64,000 nucleotides of DNA, taken from NCBI GenBank assembly GCA_023512835.1, contig CM042091.1, positions 18,617,506 through 18,681,505 on the forward strand, read 5' to 3'. Each line of letters begins with the position of its first letter. Positions within the stretch are counted from its first letter, which is position 1. Source of the DNA: Taxillus chinensis. Lineage: Eukaryota > Streptophyta > Magnoliopsida > Santalales > Loranthaceae. Of the stretch, positions 56,704 through 64,000 are shown one piece after another. The position numbers were made by a program, and so were the translations under genes. Below the pieces are notes generated by a model. It saw only the letters and a program-made list of their open reading frames with translations, was not told the DNA's origin and did not search any database.

Positions 56704-58452
56704 TGGTTGGGTCGTGTTTAGTTGAAATTTTAATTAATTGTAAATGGCTTAAAATTCATAAAAGGCATCCCAAGTGGCTAAGGATTATGCTAGGGTCGAG
56801 AAAAAAAAAAAACGGTGCGTGAATGGCGCGAATCGACGAAAAACAAGCGACTGGGAGCGCGAAACACCTGGGAGCGTGCGCGTGCGCGCCAGCGCCTGGG
56901 GATAGCCGCACGCGGGCTGCGGCTCGCGGGCTCGCGGGTCAAGACCCGACCCGCCAGACCGGCCCACTGGATCAGGACCCGACCCGGTGGGATCTGACGG
57001 ACGAGACTCGGCCACGTGGTGCGCCTTCGCTGCGCCACGTGGCGGAGTTGTGGATCGCGGGCCGGGTTGGACCTGGCCCGCCCTCCTGGGTCAGGATTCA
57101 ACCCGGGTCGCACCCAATCAGCACGCGCCACGTGGCGCGCCCTGGTTGCGCCACGTGGCGTGCTCCGGCACTGCCACGTGGCGCAGTTTGGGCCGTCCAT
57201 TTCAAATAGGGCCCTACAGGCCTCTAAAAATTCTGAAAAAATAACAGAAAATCCATAAAAATCAGATTATTGAGGTGGTAAAATTTCAGAATTTTTGAAT
57301 GTCCGGATTGTCCTAGAAAAATCAATTAGTGTTTTGACCTAGTGTTTTAGCCTACCGGGATCCAGTTTTTGAAATTTGGCCATTTAAATACTTCATAAAT
57401 ATTTTTTTTTATAGTTTGTGGCATGATCATGAGCTTAGACCAACCTGTGTATGCTTGGCATTAATTAATTATTTATTCAAGTGCGTGAATGTCTGTAATT
57501 ATTTATTTATGTTGGTGGTCTGCGTACCATCCCTCTCCTATCCTATGTGGGGCCTCGTGCCTATTTATTTGATGTAAATGTGAGCCTATGAGGCCCGCAC
57601 ATGGTGGATGGGACTCGCCACCCGGACACGTAATCCAGGACCCGGATCGCCTGATCAGGCCAGGAGAGCTCGAGTGGGACCCGGGCCAGTGAAAAGCTCA
57701 GGGAGACCCTAGGTTTAATGGTTGGTCTTCTACTCACTTAATAGACCAACCAAAGCTCATGATCATGCATTTATCTGCTTTGATATCTGTTTGTATGGAT
57801 ATCTCTTTGATCGCCACTTTTCCACCCTTGGCATGTGTGTGAAGTCTATGAGGGCGATCACGTAGACAGATGTGCCTAAGTTAAAAAGGAAAATCCGTAT
57901 ATATATTGGATGTGACAAATATATATCACATGACCTAAAATCCCTCAAAAACATATATGAAGTCAGAAAGCCTTCCATTACTTAACTTAAAATGCACCCT
58001 TTGTGCTCGGGTATCGGTCGTGCCTCAGTCGGGGATATCCTTTTGCTTTGGGGAGTTGTAAGTTAATTAATGGGTCGACTGAACCAAAAGGTGCATCAAA
58101 GAAGTAGCCCTAGCTAGCTTGATGCAGTTTTGGAGGCAAAGGTTGAGGAACCGAGTTAATGGTTCACGGACAAGGGAGTCCACTCAACAAACGAAGGCGG
58201 TAAGTTTTAGCGGTTGGCTAGAGTAAAGCCTACCTAAATACCTCTTTATGGCGGCGTAGCCTAACCTGGGCCATAAAGAGGGAATATGGATCCTTGCCAC
58301 TAAATTATTTCAGCGACAAAATAATCCGAATTCAATAGTGAAGCTAGTGGAATTTGAGCAAATAATGGGAGACATGTCTTATACATATGTCAATTTGAAA
58401 TCATACTAAACCAAGATACTAATCTGCTTAAGTTTACTTTGTTGTAGATCAC
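56704..58452 (+). other. long leader of the copia element
   Basis: About 1.75 kb lie between primer site and gag. The first part (56810-57200) is very GC-rich, with overlapping open frames on both strands that come from composition. The rest carries AT-rich text and blocks such as GCCTATGAGGCCCGCAC (57587). No splice site or gene can be supported. Confidence 0.6.
57011..57193 (+). repeat. 23-bp-phased CACGTG repeats
   Basis: CACGTG occurs at 57013, 57036, 57129, 57152 and 57175. Consecutive copies are 23 bp apart and the larger gap is 93 bp, close to four units. Each sits in GCCACGTGG, a palindrome usually extended to GCCACGTGGCG. Confidence 0.88.
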
Positions 58453-59290
58453 ATGACAACTCCCATCACCAACCTATCATTCATGGTCACTGTTGGACAA
58501 AGAAAATGTCCTTACCGGTGCGAATTTCCAGGGAGTGGTACAGGCGCTACGCAGTAATACGCCAAGAAAGGAAATTCATGTCATGGAGACCCCACTCCCT
58601 AGTGAACCCCCAAGATTCACACGCCAACGATTCTAGATCTTTATCTTAAACATAAAGAGGATTCACTAGACGTACGGTGCATCATCCATCAGTATGTCAA
58701 GTGAACTCAAAGAGGCTTTATGAAGATAAGTCTCCCTTTGATATTCTCTCAAGTCCGAGAGAGCTATATCGAGGAGAGGTCTGGACAGAGAGAGATATGA
58801 CATCTCCCATGCTCATTCACGAGCAAGATGGGAGATGGAGCCCGAGCAGGCCCACGCGTATGTAAGATGATTACTTACATCGAGAGGCTCCAAATCTTAG
58901 GGATCCAAATGGACACTAGTCTATGTGTTGATCTCATCCTATCCTTCCTGCCTCCAAGCTATTCACGGTTCGTGCGAACTATAACATGAATAACTTGGAG
59001 AAGTCGTTGCAGAACCTTCCGACCATGATTCGTCAAGCGATAAAGATATGAAGAAAGATAAAGCTCAAGTCCATGCCGACTAAGAGGTCAAAGGGAAAGG
59101 GCAAACGTCAACCAAGAGACCATTGGCCAAGAGTGGGCCAAAGGCACAGTAAAACGTCCTTCCAAGAAACAAAAGATCTTGAGGGAGTCCAACGAACAGG
59201 CCTGTTGTTCTGCATGTGGCAAGAAGGGCCCTTTGGAAGAAAAACGCAAAGTGGTGGTGAAGAAGAAGCGGGATGGACGCTCAACCCAGG
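58453..59290 (+). pseudogene. copia gag, broken
   Basis: The ATG at 58453 opens MTTPITNLSFMVTVGQRK, after which the frame changes several times. Gag-like text is found in different frames through 59100 (for example a NNLEKSLQNLP block near 58988). A Lys/Arg-rich tail is followed at about 59205 by CSACGKKGP, the first half of a zinc knuckle whose second half is lost. No single frame covers it. Confidence 0.6.
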
Positions 59291-59900
59291 TATATTCGTT
59301 ATCGAATGTAATCTTTCCGTTTACTTCTTGGGTATTAGATACGCATGTGTCTCACATGTGTGTATCCAAATGCAGAACCAAGTAAGTTCGAAAGTTGGAT
59401 AGGCGAGGTGGATCTACGAGGTCCTAATGGTGCAAGACTGGCTGCCATATTTGTGGGAGATTATTACTTATCCTTGCCTAATGGTTTGTTTGTTGTACTA
59501 AGGAACTGTTATTATGTGCCTAGTGTAACCCGTAACATAATCTCCGTATCGAGTTTAGATATGGATGGTTTTTATTTCAAGTTTGGAAATAAAATGTGTT
59601 CCTTTTCAAAAGAAATGTAAGTTATGGGACGAGTATTAATAAATGGTTTGTATATACTGGAATTGAACAACCAAGTGTTAGCCATCGATAAAGCAAATAC
59701 CACCACCACAAACATCCATGACTCAATGCGACACCCGGTTGTGGCATTGTCGTTTAGGCCATATAAACGAGAAGCGATTGACTAAGTTACATCGAGAAGG
59801 GTATTTGAGTCGGTTTGAACTCAAACCCTTAGATTTATGTCATGCTTGTTTAAGGGGCGAAATGACAAAAGCACCTTTCAAAGGGTAAGGTGAAAGAGCT
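59291..59900 (+). pseudogene. copia protease and GAG-pre-integrase, broken
   Basis: SWVLDTHVSHMC near 59325-59360 is a damaged active-site block (DTG is now DTH). The stretch 59345-59620 is open and encodes VGDYYLSLPNGLFVVLRNC and VPSVTRNIISVSSLD, typical of the region after copia protease. The GAG-pre-integrase text (a GHINEKR-type block near 59760) is in another frame. Confidence 0.75.
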
Positions 59901-60480
59901 ACGAGCTTCGGAACTTATCCACAAGATGTTTGTGGACCGTTCCAGTAGAAGCTAGAGGTGGTTATTTCTATTTCATCACTATTAACGATGATCTCGGTAG
60001 ATATGGATATATCTACCTAATGAGATATAAGTCGGATTCCTTTGACATGTTCAAGGAATATAAAAGTGAAGTAGAAATCAACTTGGCAAAAGATAAAGAA
60101 GCTTCGCTCGATTCGAGGTGGCGAATATATTAGCCAAGAGTTCAACGATTTTCTACAAGAATATGGAATAATAACACAACGTCTCCTCTTATACACCACG
60201 AGTGGAATGGTGTTAGTGAGAGGAGAAATCGTACACTGCTTGACATGGTTCGATCTATGATGAGTCATGCCACTCTTCCATTATCCTTTTGGGGATATGC
60301 ATTGCAAGCTAAAGATACACACTTAATCGTGAACCGACTAAAGCGAGAGATGGGATTCCATACGAGTTACGGTATGGTAAGAAACTCCAATCATCACACT
60401 TGCGTATTTGGGGATGCGAGGCGTTTGTTAAAACTGATTCCAAGTAACAAATTAGCACCCGAGCGCGAAGTGTAACTTTA
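59901..60480 (+). pseudogene. copia integrase, broken
   Basis: GGYFYFITINDDLGRYGYIY (59950-60010) contains the region of the first catalytic Asp. RGGEYISQEFNDFLQEYGI follows near 60115 in another frame. A later stretch (MVRSMMSHATLPLSFWGYA, 60245-60301) is the conserved block after the catalytic Glu. At least three frameshifts occur. Confidence 0.78.
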
Positions 60481-61770
60481 TAGGGTATCTAAAGAAACAA
60501 GAGGATACTACCTATATAACCCCTCGAGATAGAAAAGTTAATGTGGCAAGATATGCCATATTTCTAGAGAGGGAACACATCTCCAAAAGAGATAGTGGGA
60601 GCCCAATTGACTTAGATGAAGTCGAGGCTCAAGATGTACAGAGTCAAGACTGAGCAAGATCCACAAGAGCAAGTGGAAATAACAGCTCGAAACACATGGA
60701 GTTGCGTAGGTCAAGTCGGAAAGGAGAGAACCGAAAGGTATTATGGTTTTCTCATCACCGAGTCCAGTGATGCGTATTAGTAGACAACGACGAACCCGAG
60801 ACTCACCAACTACTATCATTGGTGTGTGGAGGCCAACAATGGCAAGAAGCCATGAATTTCGAGATGGCCTCCATGTATCAAAACCAAGTTTGGGTTTTGG
60901 TAGATGCTCCCATAGGAATAAGATCCATTGGGTGCAAATGGATATTCCGAAAGAAATCGGACATGGAGGGTAACGTGTGCACCTATAAAGCAAGATCAGT
61001 TCTTAAGGTTTCAAACAACGTCCAAGGAATTGACTATGATGAAACCTTTTCACCAAAGTGGCAATGTTTAAGTCCATCCCAATTCTATTAGTGATAGCAG
61101 ATTCATGACTATGAGATTTGGCGAGATGGATGTCAAGACAGACCTTTCTTAATGGGAATCTGACGGAAGATGTCTATATGACACAACCGAAGGATTTGTG
61201 ACATCCAAGCCAAACTCATAAAGTCCGTAAGCTGCAAAGATCGATTTATGGATTAAGCAGGCTTCCAGATCATGGAATCTTCGTTTGATGGCCAGTAAGG
61301 CAGTTTGGTTTCATCAAAAATGAAAGTGAACCATGTGTTTACCAAAAGGTAAGTGAAAATGCTAAAGTGTTCCTGGTGTTGTATGTTGATGACATACTAC
61401 TTATAAGAAACTATATACCACTTATAGTCAATTAAGACGTGGTTAAATGAAAACTTTTCCATGAAGGACTTAGGAGATGCATCCTATATTCTAAGGATCA
61501 AAATCCATAGAGATAGATCCAAGAGAATATTAGGCCTAAGTCGGAGTACATACATTGACAAAGTACTCAAAAGGTACAAGATGGAAGCCTCCAAGAGAGG
61601 ATTACTTCCAATGTCACATGGCATTAGTCTCTCAAGAAAAATGTGTCCTAAAACACAAGAACAGAGAGAAAGATGGAGAGAGTCCCTTATGCTTCGGCTA
61701 TGGGTTCCATCATGTATGCCATGTTATGTACTTGGCCCGATGTTGCCCATGCATTGAGCATGGTAGGTAG
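60481..61770 (+). pseudogene. copia reverse transcriptase, broken
   Basis: MYQNQVWVLVDAPIGIRSIG (60870-60930) is the RT N-terminal block. LVLYVDDILL with the catalytic YVDD lies near 61375-61402. MKDLGDASYILRIKI (61461-61505) and STYIDKVLKRYK follow in the ORF 61461-61757. Frame changes occur about every 100-250 bp. I could not fix the copia lineage. Confidence 0.82.
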
Positions 61771-62344
61771 ATATCAGGCAGATCCAGGTGAACTACACTG
61801 GGTCAGTGAAGACAATCCTAAGTACTTGAGACGTACTAAGGAGTTGTTCCAGTATATGGAAAAGATGATGAGCTAGTCATGCAGGGGTACACGGATGCTA
61901 GCTTTGGATAGATCATGATGATCTCAAGTCGTAATCGAGGATATGTTTTCATCTTGAATGGTGGTCTTGTGAGTTGGCGAAGCGCCAAGCAAGCAAGTTG
62001 TTACAATCTTGATAAAGATCGAGTATATAGCAACCTCGGATCGTTGCCAAGGGAACGATTTGGATTCAGTTCCTCACTCACTGGGGAGGTGCCTAGCGGG
62101 GTAGATCCCGTCACAATCATTGTGACAACACTGCGTTGCCCCAGCTAAGGAGCCGAGATCACATCGTCGAACTAAACATATACTCGAAAATATCATCTTC
62201 TTCGAGACTTTACTAAGAGAGGTGACGTCGTGATTAGCGGAGTAGCCCAGAGGATAATGTGCCAGACGCACATGACAAAGCCAATATCAGTGGAAGCATG
62301 ATGCTCATGAGTCTACGGGTTACGATATGTTAGCGGTTGGCTCT
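61771..62344 (+). pseudogene. copia RNase H and C-terminus, broken
   Basis: YTDASFG near 61890 holds the first catalytic Asp. SRNRGYVFILNGGLVSWRSA (61924-61985) is the next conserved block. The rest, up to a GLRYVSGWL-like end near 62330, is out of frame. Confidence 0.75.
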
Positions 62345-62347
62345 GTG

Positions 62348-62358
62348 CAGTGGGAGTT
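62348..62358 (+). promoter_or_regulatory. polypurine tract of the copia element
   Basis: CAGTGGGAGTT lies directly before the 3' LTR start TGTTGG. Confidence 0.82.
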
Positions 62359-64000
62359 TGTTGGATTGGGTGCCTAGACCCAAACACTGTACATGTATAT
62401 CTTGGGGATTTCGTTGTATTATACATTATGTGTTTATATATTTATCAGTGTATGTTCATTATACTTCCGCGTTTCACATACACGATAATGTCCATAGTAT
62501 ATTGTCGCATCAATCGGTTATAAGATCCGCTATAATGAGAACCTAGTGGATATTATGACAATATCTTAAACTATATGTCCTATGTCTGGATACATCTTCT
62601 CGATTGGACACGAAGATGTTTGGTATCGGGTGTTAAGGGGGCTGTTAGCATTGAGACACTTTCTCATGAGTGATCACACTTGGTGATCTCAAGTTTGGGA
62701 GATCATGAGGACTGACTCGTTAATGAGAATGGCACATCTAGATGCCATTGATCGTTCTCATACATGGCGTGTGTATTGGTCCTTTGACTTGAGACCATTG
62801 TTATTGTATACCACGAGTCACATACTTTGATACATGATTAAAACCATGACATAGATGCCATGGCTAGGTAGCTTGTGTTAGGTATGTCAGGCAGGTATTG
62901 ACAATAGCAGAGGTCAAGAGAGGATTTGTCCCTTCTCGGTTATGGAAGATGACATCGTTGGCCCTTTGACTTGATGGTAGTGTAAATCTTTGAAATCCAT
63001 GGCCATGGTGTTCCAGACAAGTCCATCGAAGTCAAAGAAAATATAACAAGCAATAGGACTGATGGCATAGGTATGCATTAGGCTGTTGCGATGTCCGTGA
63101 CAAAGGATTAAAATACACGATGAGCGTTTATAGGAAATTACGATTTATACGATATATCTCATCCTTTTTGGTCGTGCGTGTCGCTGTTCTTAGACAACGT
63201 TCACGGACTATGGTGGGACCATAGCCATTAAGGAAGGAACCTAGAGGGTCACACAATAGTGTATTTGGTAGGTCCAATAGTTCGTGAACTACACAAATAA
63301 TCGGTCCGATTGATTCAAGTTCGGAATCAATAAGAACCGGATTCTTTAGATCGACTCAAAATCACTATTCGGGCGTGAATAAGTGATTCGGATCATCGTT
63401 TAGGAATTAGAGGGCATATACGAGTTCAGGAGATTGCCACGGTCGAACGTGGTCCGATTTCGGATTTTTCGGCGCTCGGATTCCAAAGTGGGGCCCCCCC
63501 CCAGCGTGAAATGGGGCCCACACGAGATGAGACGAGAGGGGACATATGTCACACCATGTGAAAACATGAGTGGCCCATGTTTTTGGTTTATTAGGGCCTA
63601 TTTTCAAAGGGTTACATCCTAGGTTTGAAAATGGGTGGCTAATAAAACAAAATAAATAAAATAAAAGTGTTATTTTATTAATAATGGGTTTTTGACATAC
63701 ATTATTAAGGGGAGTGAGAGAAAAACGTAGGAGATGAATTTTTGGGTGCTTTGGAGGACAAAGAACTCATTCTCTCACCTCTCCTCTCCCCGCCTTTAAG
63801 TTGCGAATTACGGAAAAGGACCAGTTTTTTGTACGGCGCAACAAGTGGAGCAATAAGTTGATCAAACGGACGAATCCAGGAGTCTCTACGCTCGTGCTAG
63901 CACCTGAACGTGGGACGGGACGTCCGTGGACCGCCGGTGCACGTGGACTCACCAGAGAGCTCCTGGTTTGGAGTTTTCGCACCGACGAGCCCACGAATCT
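62359..64000 (+). repeat. 3' LTR of the copia element, cut by the window end
   Basis: 1,642 bp aligned with 53493-56518 of the 5' LTR once the nested solo LTR is removed. It has the empty site for that insertion at 62867-62871. Differences from the 5' LTR are mostly short clustered insertions and deletions. Confidence 0.9.

Larger units (their letters stand above)
53493..64000 (+). mobile_element. Ty1/copia retrotransposon, plus strand, 3' LTR cut by window end
   Basis: 5' LTR (53493 to about 56684, with a nested solo LTR), tRNA-Met primer site, a 1.75-kb leader, decayed gag-pol in copia order (integrase before RT), polypurine tract and 3' LTR from 62359. All coding frames are broken by small insertions and deletions. 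The 5 bp left of the element are TATGC; the right flank is outside the window. Confidence 0.92.

Noticed and set aside
56785..57258. Several overlapping open frames on both strands, up to 136 codons
   Set aside because: The block is GC-rich and so lacks stops by chance. No domain is seen, frames on both strands are equally open, and it lies in the copia leader.

Overview
This window is repeat-rich, AT-rich nuclear DNA from a flowering plant. The evidence is the mix of element lineages: SIRE-type Ty1/copia, chromodomain (Tekay/Del-like) and Athila-like Ty3/gypsy, a miniature LTR element, hAT-like and PIF/Harbinger-like MITEs, and solo LTRs carrying initiator tRNA-Met or tRNA-Asp primer sites. 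I found no intact host gene, rRNA, tRNA or CRISPR array. Nearly every coding stretch is decayed retrotransposon gag or pol. The species cannot be read from the sequence.

Layout. 1-7376: a SIRE-type copia element on the minus strand, with a broken polyprotein and a 1,160-bp 5' LTR holding a TTACTCCG minisatellite. 7377-13073: fragments and one full copy of a long-LTR family ('family A', LTR ends TGTAA...TGACA), a duplicated 0.5-kb segment and a Tourist-like MITE. 13079-16394: a solo LTR with ATATG target duplications, itself hit by a second solo LTR ('family B', TGATAA...TTATCA, duplications CCTAC). 16973-18075: the 3' end of a copia element. 19080-23115: two small hAT-like MITEs, a solo LTR and a DNA transposon with long terminal inverted repeats, nested. 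23555-25998: a family B 3' LTR containing a 535-bp GC-rich hAT-like MITE, running into a 500-N gap at 25999-26498. 26499-27984: end of a Tat/Ogre-like LTR with its primer site. 27985-37055: a nearly complete chromodomain Ty3/gypsy element on the minus strand, with a 1.2-kb TRIM element inserted in its gag. 37056-39475: a family A solo LTR inside another family A LTR. 39476-41504: an Athila-like 5' end. 41505-53492: an LTR fragment, a short GC-rich block at 43640-44215, and about 9 kb of AT-rich DNA with old DNA transposons. 53493-64000: a large copia element on the plus strand whose 5' LTR carries a family B solo LTR. Its 3' LTR runs off the window.

Relationships. The insertion order can be read from target-site duplications: five solo LTRs keep perfect 5-bp duplications, and one nested insertion has its empty site in the sister LTR. 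The family A solo LTRs share terminal motifs and a U5 region with the LTRs of the coding chromodomain element, so they probably come from that lineage. Several stops in that element's pol are consistent with C-to-T changes, as expected of methylated, silenced repeats.

I did not find a new multi-gene system. The most interesting items are cis-structures inside elements: the TRIM, two palindromes just upstream of an LTR TATA box, a 23-bp-phased array of CACGTG palindromes in a retrotransposon leader, and the GGACCG-rich MITE.
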